DNA of 64,000 bases from Verticillium longisporum (Eukaryota > Ascomycota > Sordariomycetes > Glomerellales > Plectosphaerellaceae), in the NCBI GenBank assembly GCA_019188255.1, contig JAETXT010000012.1:1116001-1180000 (forward strand), given 5' to 3'. This document shows positions 10,827 to 23,446 of the stretch, one piece after another. The first letter of the stretch is position 1; the number at the start of each line of letters is the position of its first letter. The translations under genes and the position numbers were made by a program. Below the pieces are notes generated by a model, which ran no database searches, was not told the DNA's origin, and saw only the letters and a list, made by a program, of their open reading frames with translations.

Positions 10827-11780
10827 TTCTATTAATATTTATAAAGAAGATTCTATTTATATTATCTAATATATTTATATTTATATATATAGAGTATTAG
10901 AACCTAGGGTAATTCCTCTAAAGTTATAATTCTATTAATATAGTAATTCTATTAATATAGCCTATTTATAATATCGCTATAATAGCTCTTATATTCTTAG
11001 GGCTATTCTTATACTATTATCGTTATTAATATATCTCTTATTATCTTTAGAACTTACCCCTTTACTTCTATTTATATTTAGCTCTTTAAATTAAACTACT
11101 CTAATCCCGATCTCCTTATAGCTATTTAATATAGCTATTATTTTACCTTTAATATTCTTATTATAAAGAAGGGCTCTAAAAGCTATATAAGCTAGATTAA
11201 GGATTATAGGATCTTTATAATAGAGCTCTTTAATAAAAGGAATACTTTTAATAAGAATTTCTAGATCTATAATCTCTATAATAAGAGATAGGATCTAATA
11301 TTATTTAAAGCCTCTACGATAACTTCTTCGAGCCTCTATTTAAGGAAGAGATATAGGATATTTAAAGGATCTTTAATAGAGGATATCTCTTAGAGTTCTT
11401 TAGATACTTCTCTTCTACTTTATCTATAATATCCTATTATTTTATTAAAGGCTTAAATAGAAAAGCTAAAAGAGCTTACTTTTAACTTTATTATTAATAT
11501 AAATTAGCCGTTTAACGTTTTTAATAATCTATTCTTATATTATTTATTATTAAATCTAAATCCGAATATATATAATAACCTCTTTTAGAGTTAAAGGAAT
11601 CTATATATAAAACTTAATCGAGTCTTTATATAGAAGAAGAAGTAAATATAAATAGAACTTTAAACTTCCTTAATAGATATTTATCTCTTTTACGATTATT
11701 AGACCTCTCTAAATCGCTTTAGGATATTTATAATATCTATATATTATATTAATAATTAAAGGTAATAATAATAATATATC

Positions 11781-11821
11781 TATTAAGAGGGCTTTACTAC
11801 TTATATAAACCCCGTTTCATT
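11781..11821. repeat. 41-bp direct repeat, internal copy
   Basis: It matches 18813-18853 with a single C/T difference and contains a TATATAA core and a CCCCGTTTCATT end. It may be the 3' end of a left LTR, or the end of a related element inserted separately. Confidence 0.75.
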
Positions 11822-14800
11822 GCTTTAGCTATACCTAAGAGCTCTAAATAGGTAGAGTAGGTAATATAAGTCTTATAATATAGTTAATGATCTCTCTCTG
11901 AATTACTACTATCTACGTAAATTAGATATACCTATCTAATTTACCGATTATATAAGCTATGATTTACGTACTCCTAAGAGCTATGAATCCCAGCTACGGT
12001 AATCACTATATCGGTAATCCCTTACCGAGATTACTACCCTAAGGAACCCCCTAATATTAGTTTAATACTAGCTCTCTTTTCTTTATAGATAGAATAGCCG
12101 TAAGAACTAATATTAGGAGCTATCGCTAGGGTCGATAGCCGCTCTAATACGCTTCTAATCTCCAATCTTTAGTATATTAGATCTACTCTTCTAGCCTTAA
12201 AGTAAATAATTAATAGTAAGAGAATAATAAATAGGATAAAGAAAACGTAGCTTAATCCTACTATTCCTATAAGCATTAGGTCCCTAGTTCCTAATGCCTT
12301 AGAGTAGTAGAATTGCCTATAAATAGCTCTCTAAGGAAATAAATTAAGTTATAATTTAAATAATAGGAATAAGCAATTAAATCCCTTTAATAAAGGAAAT
12401 AAATAATAATCTAATAGTATAATAGGCAATTAAATAGCGCTCTTATAATAGCTAAATATATACTCTTAACGCCTCTAAATTACTAGTATATTAATAGAAG
12501 GTAAAAGAATAATTATTATTCTCCTTTATTAGCTTTCCTATTAGAATAATAGAATTAAACTACCTTTAAAAGAGAATAATAGAATTAAATTACCTAAATA
12601 GAATTAATAGATCCTATTTAGCTAATCTAATAAATACTATATTCTATAGATCTATATATCTAATTAATAAGTTATAATAACTCTATTCTATTTACTTTTC
12701 CCTCTCCTTATATCGATTTCTTTATTTTTAGATTAGCTAGCCTAATCTACTATTTTAGAGCTCCGATAATTAATAAATCCCCCTTTTTATTACTCTCTCT
12801 CTCCCTCTTTCTCTCTTCCCGGCCTCGATAATACTATTTAAGCGTAAAACCCCTATACCTATTACCCCTCTTACTAAGAGAGTAGCGAAGTATAAGAACT
12901 CGGTTAATATTAATCGTAGGAGCTACTAATCTAGGATATAGTGTATATATATAGTAATATTTATAAAGTCCCCTATTTAGGGTATTTAAAGTCTTATCTT
13001 ATTAGTAAGTAAATTGAAACTAGCGTTAATAGCGTATATTATAATTTAGAGCCTAAGGGTTCCCGTTACTATAAATATACCTCTAAGCACTTTTATAAAC
13101 TAATATAAGCTTCCGCGATCTCTATTTTCTAGTATCTATAGCTCTAACGATTATTATCTATAGTCTAGTTAGGGCGTTTAAGCCCGCTATAAAGTTTTTA
13201 GCTACTTAGGATAAGAATAATAAGCTAATAAGCTCTCTTTTCTATTATTTCCTTAATTATCTAATCGTATAATTAGCTAATAGGGGATATAGGATATAGA
13301 GAAGTAGTATATTATCGTAAAGGGTATATTAATAATCGCTAAGGAGGTGGAGGTAAAGGGGGGGTAATAATTCTAATAAGGACCTCGATAGTCTTTATAA
13401 TGCCGACTATAAGGTAGCTAGGTAGGCTATAGCTCTATAGCTCTTTAACTACCTCTAGTAGGACTTACTAGAGTAATTAAACTCGGATTCTTCGGATTCT
13501 AAGGCCTAGTCCGCTTTATAGAGCGGTTATTTTACTATTTTACTAATTACGGGGTCGTCGTTTTTACTTCTAGGGTACTCGTTTTTAGGCTTTACTATAT
13601 TTTTATTAATATTAATTACTTTTACCCTTTAATTATTCTTTTTTTAATATTTAATCTATCCTTTAATCCTAATTATAACTTCGTTAGAGCTTATTAGCGC
13701 TTCTAGTACTTAGTTTAGTACTCCCTTAATTATTAAATCTATAAAGTTATTACTTCTAGCGATCTAATAAATTTCATCGACTTTATATTCTTCGTAGCTT
13801 TATTATAATACTATAAGATCTATTATTAAGCATTTCTCTACTATTATATTTAATTAAATTAGGTATTAGTAGAGCGAGTAGTTATCGGTATAGATAACTA
13901 TCCGTAGGAGCGGTAGTTCTAAGCGTTTATAGATCTCTTAGAGTATCTATTTAAGGATATAAGCTATATCGAAGCCGCTAACTATCCTATAGATCTCGCT
14001 AACTAGAACTAAATATATAACCTATTTATACTTAATAGATTACTAATAGAGGATATTACTATATACTATAAAGGCGTTCTCCTAATTATAGGAACGTTTA
14101 TTATTAAAGAGGATAACGAATCCGATCTATAAACTTAGGTCCTTATTATTAGCGAAGGAGCTATTAATAAATATATAAAGTTAGGCTATTAAGAGATCTA
14201 AGTATATATAATTCAGGCTACGGCCTATATTAGCGATCTACTATTATATATATTTATTAAGCCGTTTAAAATCGTCCTCCTATAGGTTCTTAGCTTAGGC
14301 TATAATAGAGAAATCGAAGGCTACCTCTAATTAATAGGTTAAAGTAATATAGATATTACGAGCTCTCTAGGCGATATATTCCTACTCTAAGCTCGCTATC
14401 CCTAGAGTTACTAGCTCTAAGTAATTACTTTAGCCTTTCTATTAAATCGTAAGATCTTTAGTTCTAATTTTAATAATATAGTTATTAAAGATACTATTAG
14501 ATCCTATATTAAGGACGGAAGTAGGCTTTACCTAGAAGCTAGCGCTTTTAAGCTCTATTTATTCCTTTTATATAAATGCGGGCTCTCTAAGGTTAAGGGT
14601 ATCGTTAATCTATATTCCGATTAGTCTAAAGCTCTCTCTAGCTCTAGTTAGAAGTAAATATAGATCGTAGCCTATTAGAATAGCATTTAGGCGCTCTCTA
14701 TAATAGCGCTAATAGGTTATAAACTAATAGAGACCTAATTCTACGATATTATAGAGTAGCTTTATAATATAGAAGACGATTTTATCGGGGTATCTATACT

Positions 14801-17800
14801 ATAACTCCTTAGGAATACGTAGGAGAACGTTATATAATAGATCTATAGCGCTCTAAGTATAGGCTTAACTAATATTACGGAGTATTAACTAGTAGTAGGA
14901 AATACAGATCTCCTAATTAGTATAATTATTCTAGCTACTAGGAGTAAGTCGATTTCCTCCTAGTTAGACTATTTAAATAGCTTCCTAGGGGTTATTATTC
15001 TACTTTTATTATATAGTTAAATAGCTAGATTATACCCCTATTATTCCCTTTTAATAATAAATTAGCGCTTAATCTATAAAGTCCTAGTCGTATTACTCTT
15101 ATAATCCGTAAAAGCTACTTATAATAGATTCGTAGTATTTATTAACTTCCTAGGTCTCCTATATCGTTATAGTAGAATTAGCTCTAAGTACTTAAATAGT
15201 TCTAGGGTCTCTAGAGTTCGAACTACTATTATCTCCCTAGCCTATTAATCTAGCGATCTATTATATAGCTTAACGTATATTCCTCTAAACTCTATTAAGC
15301 TATTAACTATTTCGATTATAATTACTATATTAGAAACCGATATAACCTTATAAGGACTAGTCTATTTCTCCCGCTCTCGGAATATAAGAACGTCGCTTCC
15401 TAGCTCTAGCGATCTTAATAGTAACTATTTAGTATCTAGTCTATTATAGGTATTAAGAGCATTATTAACCTTTTACTTAGCGACTATTTACTAAAGCTCC
15501 GCTATCGCTTTATTAATTGCTTTAGTATACTACGTTTAGGTTATAGTAGGCGCTAAGTTAGTAGTAATCCTAGGTATCGCCCCGAATACGAGTAATATAG
15601 GCATTAATCTATTAAGCTTAGCGGTATCGTTTATTGCCTTTATAGCTCCTTGAAGTAGCGATTCTAGGCTCGTATTATAAGACTCTACCTTTAAGATCTC
15701 GTATACTCTATATATCGGCTTATAGTAGCTCTTAACCTTACCGATTAACTAATAGGCCTCTATAAGGATCTAATAGTAGGTTATACCTAGGAGGCGTACC
15801 TCTACTTTAAACTCTATAGAGGTAAAGTTCGTTCTAGTATTAATAGTTACGATATCTAGAGGCCTAAGGTATATATCTAATTAGTACCTCTTAAGAGCTT
15901 CCTATATTACGTAAGCTATAAAATTAAGAATAAAAGTTATAGATTAGAATCCTATACTTATATCGATTATATAAAGAATAGGCTTTCTATTTAAGTATAT
16001 AATATCGATTAAAATCTTATAATTAAAGTCGATATCTAATCTTAGGGTAAATTTAAAGTATTATAGAGAATTCCCTTTAATCTAATAATAGTAATAGAAG
16101 CGGTTTATTAATTCTAGAGCGTCCCGATTTATATCTTAGTCTATTCTCTAGAATAGGTTCTATAGCTTCTCTATAGATAAATAACCGAATTACTTATAAA
16201 TATATTAGAGCTCTATTTCTATTAGAAACGCTATTCTATTACTCTCTATCCCTATTATATATATAATCCTAGAGCTAGTATAGGTCTTCGTATTTAGGAA
16301 GAACTATAAATAGCTCTATTTACGAAAAATAGGTATATACTCCTAGATCTCCTTAATATGCTTTACTAGCTTATTATATATATTATCTAAATAGACTCTA
16401 AGATCGTTTATATCTTTAATATAAAGTAGGAATAGGGTATCTATTAGGACGATATAGAACGTAATTCTCCTAATTAGTATTAGAATAGTAATCTCCTCTA
16501 TTATAGAAATAGGATTTCCTATTCCGAATCTTATTCTAGCCCCTATTCCCTACTTATTAACTATTAAGCTTAGTATTAGGGCTATTAAGGCCCTTATTTA
16601 TAAAGCTCCTATTATAGAAATTAATACTATACCTATATTAGGGATAATACTATACTATATAGAAGTACTATTAATCTAATATTAAGTAAAGAGCTATTCT
16701 ATCGGAGCTATTATTTTAATCTTCGGACTACTCCCCCTAATTCTATATTAGAACGATTTATTTATTAGGAAGTATATAATATAAGTATTTATTAATTCGC
16801 TCTCGGGATTAGATTTAAAAGCATTATCTATTCTTAGCTTATTAGAAATAGAATTATCTAATTCCGAGCTCTTAATAGGTTCTATTACTATTAAAAACTA
16901 ATAATATCCCTTCTACTAATCCCTATATACTTCTTATATATATTTCTATTACTCTTTCGAATATTATTACTCCTCGGGAGAGTACTTCGTCGATCTATAA
17001 TCTCATTTAAAGTATATCTAGTATTTACGAATTCTAGATAGTTAACGATTATTAGTTCTATATACCGATTACTCTCTACGATCTCCCCTTCTACTAGCCT
17101 AGTAATATCCGCTCCTATAATATCTATTAGTATAGAAGTACCTAGGCGTTCTAGTATTCTCCTCTACCTTTAATATACTCTTAAGCTATACGGATAACGT
17201 ATTAAAAGATCGCTCCGGCTTTATTAATATAATCTTTAGCTCTAGGATACCTTAAACCGCCCTTAGAATATTTATATAGAGATAAATCTCTTCCTTAAAT
17301 ATAGAACTAAGTACTCTCTAATACTATTAAAGCCTATCTAGAAGGATCTAAAGAACTTCTATTTACGGCTTTCCTATATTATTAGCTTCTACTACTATAG
17401 AGTAGAATATTATCGAGCTCTAGTCTATATAATACTATACTCTATTAATCTCCGAATCGAACTATTATTTAATCGCTAAATATATTTAATAGAGTCCTAT
17501 ACTCCGGTTTATATACTCTAGGAAGAAAGTTTATATATACCCTAAAAATATACTTAGGAAGAGTATATAGAGCTATATATAGCGGATTTATAGTAGTTCG
17601 TAAACGTCTATAAAGATACGTATTTTATTATTAAGGATATTATATATCTCCTTAGAGTAATTACTCTCCTTATTCTAGAGTAATATAAATTACTTAATTA
17701 TAGCTCCGTTAATTAGTAAATTTACTAATTCGTATAGTAGTAGAGTATAATACTAAGCTAGTAGGTTCTAGGTAATATTTAGGGGTAGGGTCTTATTTCT

Positions 17801-18812
17801 TTACGATTAAGGTATAATCTCTCGTTAATTAGATTGCCTACTCTGTTAATTAGATAACCCTAGAACTAGGGGCTATTAGGGATCTATCCTCTCTATTTAT
17901 AGTTTTCGGATTTAGAATAGCTAGGCATTCCCCGTAGATTACTATTTATCGTCCTACTAGTCTCGCTATTCCTCTACTCTTTAAAGTACTAAATCCTAAT
18001 TAGTAATAATCGACTCTATCGTATTAAGTATCTCTTCTTATAAAAGTATTAGGATTAATCTCTTTGATATCTTAATATTTACTATTCCTAGAAAAGGGAT
18101 CCTATACTCTATTAGATATACCTTTAATGCTTAAATAATCGTTATATTATAGGAATTAAAGTCCTCTTTAATCTAGCCCTAGAAGTCTTTAATAAACGCC
18201 TCTAAGAGGTAAACTCCCTTTATAGTCCTATATACGCTTATTACTTTAAGGATCTAGGCGCTCTTAAGATCTATAGATACTGAATTTAATAATCTAGGGA
18301 ACCGTAATTCTATTCTATTAATAATAAAGTTAATATCGAGACCCTTCCTAACCTTCTATATTAAATATAATATACTGAGTTCTTCTAGAATATTATCGAA
18401 CTCCTATTATATCTTTTTAGCGCTCTCTAGCTCTATTACGGAGCTATTATTATAATCCGAGGAGCTTATTATCGCTAATTTTATTAAAGCTCTACTATAG
18501 CTAATTAACTATTCTATAGAGCTTCATTTATCGGGTTTAATAGCTAGTAATATAGCCTAAGTAGTAATCTTAGGCATAGGAGTCCTAAGATACTCGAAGT
18601 AGACGGTACTCTTATAGATTACGTAATAGGGGATTTCCCTACTACTAAGCTCTTATAAGAGTCCTAAAGTACTTAAAGCAAATAGTACTCTTATAATTAC
18701 TTATAAAGTATAACCGATAAGCTTATATATAGCGAATTTACTATTTATAGGATCGATCCTAACTTCTCTAGCTCTAGCTATTCTATATTATATTAAATAT
18801 AATACTAATTAG

Positions 18813-18853
18813 TATTAAGAGGGCTTTACTATTTATATAAACCCCGTTTCATT
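18813..18853. repeat. 41-bp direct repeat, copy at the right edge of the AT-rich block
   Basis: Identical to 11781-11821 except one C/T change. The AT-rich composition stops exactly at its end, which marks it as a likely element terminus (…CCCCGTTTCA, a CA end as in LTRs). Confidence 0.75.
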
Positions 18854-19169
18854 AGAACTTGAGTGAAGAATAGCATGGACGTTTGAATAGTCCTTCGTCA
18901 TTGAACCGTAGTCACCGGTTTCAACACGATATTAGAAGATTAAAAGAGACCTTGGCGCGGTATTCAAATAATCCGTTCATGTGTAACACTTGGATGTGAT
19001 GAGGAATGTCCAGTTTCTGCTGGAGGAATAATCTTGCATAGGTAGGTAAGTTTCTACGTACCTACCCACCCTGTACATCCATATTTAATCAATCCATCTT
19101 CCCCCCCTCCCATTTGTATCTCCTTCATCTGCGCCCTACTCACTCTATAGCGTGTGACTGGCAAACAGC
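18854..19169 (+). promoter_or_regulatory. Upstream region of the SDR reductase gene
   Basis: Normal-composition DNA between the RIP block and the ATG at 19170. It holds a pyrimidine-rich stretch (CCCCCCCTCCC) about 70 bp before the start. No specific operator is recognised. Confidence 0.4.
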
Positions 19170-20267
19170 ATGTCTCTCCCCATCGACCAATTTATCGTTC
19201 CCAGAGGCTCGATCGTGCTTGTCACGGGTGCCAATGGGTTCATTGGATCTAACATCGCCGACCAGTTTCTCAAGCTCGGCTACAAGGTCCGCGGTACAAC
19301 TCGTAGCCCCGAGAAGCACGCCTGGGTCAGCGACCTCTTCAGCAAAAAGTACGGCCCAGGAAGTTTCGAATTGATGGCTGTGCCGGACATGAGCGCGCAG
19401 GGTGCCTTCTACCAAGCTGTCAAGGGTGTCTCGGCTGTCGTCCATACAGCATCCATCTTCACCATGGACCCGAATCCTCACAATGTGATCCCGGGGACGA
19501 TCTTGGGAACAGTCAATGCACTGGAAGCAGCCGCCCGGGAGCCAAGCGTGAAGCGCTTCGTCCTCACATCTTCCTCCACTGCCGCTTTAATCCCAAGGCC
19601 TAACAACCCCGTGAAGGTCACCACCGATACATGGAACGAAGAGGCTGTAGAGTTGGCGTATCGCGACCCGCCCTATGAGCCGCAGCGCGGGCTGTCCGTC
19701 TACGCCGCTAGTAAGGCCTTGTCCGAACGGGAAACTTGGAAATTCATGGAAGAGAAGAAGCCTGGATTCACCCTGAACGCAGTTCTGCCCAACATCAACT
19801 TCGGCGCGAGCCTCGACTCTGTCAACCAAGGTCACCCTTCCACTTCGGCCATCGTTGCAGAGCTCTTCAGAGGAAACACCACCTACCTAGGTGGAATCAC
19901 GGCTCGTAGGTTCCACCAGTGTGCACCACAAAAGAGGCGAAGAATGACAGGCGCTGACCCGCAAACCCCAGAGTACTTTGTCGATGTGCAGGACAACGCC
20001 CTGCTGCACTGCGCTGCCGTCCTTCATCCCGATGTTCAGTCCGAGCGTGTGTTCGCCTTCGCCGAGCCCATCAACGGGGACAAAGTTCTGGCCGTTCTCC
20101 GCAAGCTCTATCCGAGCCGCAGCTTTCCCGACAACTTCCGGGCTGAGGAGGATTTGACCGATATTGCGCCCCGCAAGCGAGCTGAGGCTTTGTTGCGCGA
20201 CATGGGCAGGGACGGATGGACAAGCTTGGAGGAAAGCATTAAGGGAAACACGCAAGACCTTGTTTGA
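19170..20267 (+). CDS. Extended SDR aldehyde/ketone reductase (NAD-dependent epimerase/Gre2-like)
   Basis: NAD(P)H-dependent reductase of the extended short-chain dehydrogenase family, which reduces aldehydes or ketones (dihydroflavonol-4-reductase/Gre2 group). The N-terminal Rossmann motif is VTGANGFIGSN (about residues 16-26). TSSSTAAL and the catalytic pair YAASK follow; QGHPSTS and YFVDVQD are family-typical. Unspliced it is 365 aa, but a likely 66-bp intron (19906-19971, GTAGGT donor, CTGAC branch, CCCCAG acceptor) has no stop and keeps frame. Removing it deletes a basic insert (RRFHQCAPQKRRRM) and restores the usual spacing before YFVDVQD, giving 343 aa. It is the first gene after the RIP block and heads the metabolic group. 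Confidence 0.88.
   Translation: MSLPIDQFIVPRGSIVLVTGANGFIGSNIADQFLKLGYKVRGTTRSPEKHAWVSDLFSKKYGPGSFELMAVPDMSAQGAFYQAVKGVSAVVHTASIFTMDPNPHNVIPGTILGTVNALEAAAREPSVKRFVLTSSSTAALIPRPNNPVKVTTDTWNEEAVELAYRDPPYEPQRGLSVYAASKALSERETWKFMEEKKPGFTLNAVLPNINFGASLDSVNQGHPSTSAIVAELFRGNTTYLGGITARRFHQCAPQKRRRMTGADPQTPEYFVDVQDNALLHCAAVLHPDVQSERVFAFAEPINGDKVLAVLRKLYPSRSFPDNFRAEEDLTDIAPRKRAEALLRDMGRDGWTSLEESIKGNTQDLV
19906..19971 (+). other. Probable in-frame intron of the SDR gene
   Basis: GTAGGT donor, GCTGAC branch about 13 bases before the CCCCAG acceptor, 66 bp (divisible by three). It encodes residues absent from the family. A shorter alternative (to 19950) is possible. Confidence 0.65.
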
Positions 20268-21406
20268 GGTGTGAGGCGAAGCGGCGAATGCGATGGCTTG
20301 CTTGGTTGGCTCGAGGGAGGTAGTGGTTGCCCCAGGGCAACATGCGCCGATTTGTGTTATGCAGTGCAACACTGATTCCTCGAAAGGAGCAGGTCTATGA
20401 ATATGTCGACGTTTCATTGCTGTTGGCAGTTGGCCAGTGATTTCCACCACTGTAATTCCTCTATTCTGTTGTTTGGGGGGGGGTTCTGGCTACGCCTCTC
20501 CATCCAGGGTTAGGCGTGTACTGCCTGGCCGGGCGGGATCTCGCATGATCTGACCTGCGGCGGGACACAATGCGGGAGCATGGAGGCGTAAGCCCTGCGG
20601 GATGAGAGTTGACAGCCGCTCGAGTCTGCCTTTTGACGCCGGGTGATGTGCCGAGGAGTAATTACTGTATGCAGTCATCCTTGTCAGATTAGAGCCGCCC
20701 CAACCACCCCGGAAATACAGAGCCCGTCCTCACAGACGCCGAGTTGATGCCGCTGGTCACTAAGCCCGGTGATTTTATCTCGCCGTGCGCATACATGCAG
20801 ACCAGACCGTGAAACTTGCCACCAATCTCCTGTGCCACAAGACATGCAGCGCATGGTATACCTACAGTAGGGTAGAATGGGCTCAAGCATGATACCTCCA
20901 GCCAGCCAAAAATCATCAGGACATCACGATACATCGACAAAGAATGGGCGTGGGGGGGTTCGATGTGAGTGGGGGGGGGGGTTGAGTCTATGATGCGGAA
21001 CATACAGCCGACTTGGCACGACCCCACACCTCCAGGAAGATCAGATTCATCCAGAAGTGATCTTGAGTCGGATGGTCCATGCAACAACGAACCTGCCCAC
21101 TCAACAGCGGAGAGTCTCGTGCTTGGATTGTTCGTGGTGCGGAAACCATGGTAAATCCCACCGTATGACCCCAAAGAAATGTAGGTCGAATATCAGCTAG
21201 CCAGGAGGGGCGCGTAAGCCATGTCTGCCTCATTGGTTGTCGGAACGGGGGTTTCTATACATATCCGTTGTCCCCGCCTGTCCGCCGGTCTCTTCTGCCC
21301 ACTTGCCCGCTATCGTCTTTGATTTCCTGCCCTGCTAGCTCACCGCGGACTACGACAGTGAGTTGAGAAGGAAGACTGATTGTCATTGAAACCACTTTCA
21401 GTCAGG
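20268..21406. other. Intergenic region, no gene recognised
   Basis: 1.1 kb between the SDR and EthD genes. It contains an 11-base G run at 20971-20981 but no supported gene or RNA. Confidence 0.55.
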
Positions 21407-21958
21407 ATGGCCCTGCACGGGGTTACCTCATGTCCTCCAAAGACGACGACAGACCATCCTATCAAGTGCACAGTGGAGCACCGCCGTAAAAATGGTGTAT
21501 ACGAAGAAACCTTTATGCATTGGTTCACTGGCCAATTTCTTCCTCGGGCGGTCGCTGTTTTGAAGAAGCACAATGTCTTGAAATATGCAGTTGTAGGTGA
21601 TTGCAAAACAACCATCTTGACAGGATGAGTCTCGCTGACATAATTTGATGGCAAGCAAAAGATGGATAGTCAAGTCGGCGCGGCGTTCCAGGCCGAGGCG
21701 GGCCAAGTGCGGCCTGGCTGGAAGGTGAATGACTGCGATCTCGTGTTGGAGTATTGGGTCAAAGACCTGGAGAGCTTGAAGAGCCTCGCCTCTGATCCGG
21801 AATGGATTCAAACGGCCCTCGAGCCTGGGAATGACTGGTTTGATATGTCCGGACCTACCATTCGCATCGGTTATGATACGACATATCTGGAGCATGGGTA
21901 TATTGTCAATGTAGCAGGTCGAAAAAGAAGAAGCAGGGTCACTGCCAGCTTCGACTGA
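21407..21958 (+). CDS. EthD-domain dimeric alpha+beta barrel protein
   Basis: Small protein of about 162 aa with the EthD fold, a family often found in fungal biosynthetic clusters as a tailoring or cyclisation partner and in bacterial ether degradation. Exons are 21407-21592 and 21656-21958. The intron starts GTAGGT, has a CTGAC branch, and ends at the AG of 21655; an acceptor at 21661 is also in frame and removes two residues. The first exon gives FMHWFTGQFLPRAVAVLKKHNVLKY, matching the domain start. The second gives LVLEYWVKDLESLKSLASDPEW and VGYDTTYLEHG-like closing residues (IRIGYDTTYLEHG). It faces the UbiA gene convergently. The substrate is unknown. Confidence 0.75.
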
Positions 21959-22417
21959 CCTGTTGATTCTTAAGCTCGATAGCCGCCATTATCCCTTTTC
22001 TTCTCGAGGGCTTCAGTCAAGTTGCATAACGAACGGAGAAGTGTATGAAATGCGTTCGGTACTTGTCTTTCTGGGAGTGGTTCAGGAGGAGGGAAATGCG
22101 ACGAGATTCCGCCACGTCGTAGTCTAGACTATAGGCGTCAGTTTCTGCACTTGAGGAGTCTAGGTGAACAAGTGGGCTTTGGTATTTGTTAAAGTATTGA
22201 GATTGCCAGGTGAGAAACATTCCACCTTTCATTATCTGCATTCAACCACTTTCTAAACCGAATTGATATTGATGTTGATAGTATGATTGATACTTATGTT
22301 ATCGGAAACGCAATGCAGTCCCGGCCCCGTCACTAGATTGAGGCAGACGTCGAGATGCCTCCTTCAAGTGTCAGCCCGTCTCTAATCCGATTCATGCAGC
22401 CTGCTCAGCCCGATCCG
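21959..22417. other. Short region between convergent EthD and UbiA genes
   Basis: This holds the 3' ends of two convergent genes and no further feature. Confidence 0.5.
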
Positions 22418-23446
22418 TCAATATCCGTGCTTCTTCGCAAAGAATTCGGTCAAAAGCCCGGCGAAGATTGCGGTGCCAACATAGCTGCTACCAGGACCAA
22501 ACGCCCAAGCGCAGCTGTTGCCATCTTCTAAATCGACAACCCAGACCATCCTGGTCAACAGGAGAGCAGTTAAGCCACAGGAAATGGCGTAGTATGGTGT
22601 GCCAAACCCTGCCAGTTGGCCCGCCGCGACGAGAAAGTAGACCTGCACGGCAGTTGCTATGTAGCAGGCTGATTTCGTTCCCTTCCTTCCGAGGCGCACA
22701 GCGAGTCCTTTGACACCAGCTTTCAGGTCATCGGTGTAGTCCTGATGAGCGTAAATGGTGTCAAAGATGACGGTCCAGATGATCCCGGCGATATATAGGC
22801 ATGCCGCTGACTGGGCCAGAGGTGCGCCAAGGAAATTGGACACGCCAGCTGAGAGGTCCAACGACGACTGATCCAAAAGAGGTGCTAACGGATCCTTCCC
22901 GAGCATTGCAGCTACCATAAATACAGCATAGGACAGCCCAAATCCCAGCTCGACTTGCGGGTAGTTTGTGCAGCGCTTCAGGAGGGGGTAGATGAACAAG
23001 AGAACGCCATCTACGATGGCGTGAGTCCGAGTCGAGTTGCCGAGGGGGTACAAGATGCAGGCGCCGAGGGCGATCTGTGCAGCAGTGAAGATATGCGCCT
23101 GCGCCGTTGTGACAGCACCCCGTGGGATGGGCCTCAGTCGGCAGCGAGTGACCTGGCGATCAAAGTTCTGATCTAGGTTGTCGTTCCATGTGCAGGTAAT
23201 GCCGCGGAAGGTTATAGTCCACAGTCCCAAGTACGCTGCGAGGAGCACAAGCGCCTTCAGATCAAGATCGCTGGAGAATGGGGGGATATTGATGGCAAAA
23301 CCAAGTCCTATCAAATAGTGCCAGTAGAATGCCCAGAACCCTGACTGGCGATCGAGACGCATGAGTTCGGCGTACGGGACCCATGCGTCTGGTATGAAGC
23401 GAAAGATGCCATGACTTGGCCTGCTGTAGACTTTTACTTCATCCAT
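22418..23446 (-). CDS. UbiA-family aromatic prenyltransferase, meroterpenoid type
   Basis: Membrane prenyltransferase of 342 aa that transfers a prenyl chain from a diphosphate donor to an aromatic acceptor. Both Asp-rich Mg-diphosphate motifs are present: NDNLDQNFDRQVTRCR (NDxxDxxxD) and DTIYAHQDYTDD (DxxxxxxD). About eight hydrophobic helices follow the family layout. The WVPYAELMRLDR and CTWNDNLDQ forms resemble the enzymes of fungal meroterpenoid pathways more than mitochondrial Coq2. The start at 23446 (MDEVKVYSRPSHG) is preferred because it matches usual length. An ATG at 23611 would add 55 Ser/Pro/Arg-rich residues and might be a targeting extension. It is divergent from the FAD oxidase, sharing a 757-bp promoter region. 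The acceptor is not deducible. Confidence 0.88.
   Translation of the reverse strand: MDEVKVYSRPSHGIFRFIPDAWVPYAELMRLDRQSGFWAFYWHYLIGLGFAINIPPFSSDLDLKALVLLAAYLGLWTITFRGITCTWNDNLDQNFDRQVTRCRLRPIPRGAVTTAQAHIFTAAQIALGACILYPLGNSTRTHAIVDGVLLFIYPLLKRCTNYPQVELGFGLSYAVFMVAAMLGKDPLAPLLDQSSLDLSAGVSNFLGAPLAQSAACLYIAGIIWTVIFDTIYAHQDYTDDLKAGVKGLAVRLGRKGTKSACYIATAVQVYFLVAAGQLAGFGTPYYAISCGLTALLLTRMVWVVDLEDGNSCAWAFGPGSSYVGTAIFAGLLTEFFAKKHGY

Larger units (their letters stand above)
10521..18853. mobile_element. AT-rich block of RIP-degraded repeat DNA, probably old retrotransposon(s)
   Basis: More than 8 kb is dominated by TA-rich words (CTAATAG, TATTA, AGCTCT) with stops in every frame and no gene. CpA and TpG are very rare over most of it while TpA is abundant, the exact footprint of RIP acting on both strands to near completion. 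Boundaries are abrupt: normal sequence resumes at 18854 directly after a 41-bp repeat. The original element type cannot be read from the sequence. The length and terminal repeat suggest an LTR element or nested elements. Confidence 0.8.

Noticed and set aside
13861..14100. Possible reverse-transcriptase traces in the RIP block
   Set aside because: Minus-strand translations look faintly like retroelement polymerase, but mutation is too heavy to support any specific motif.
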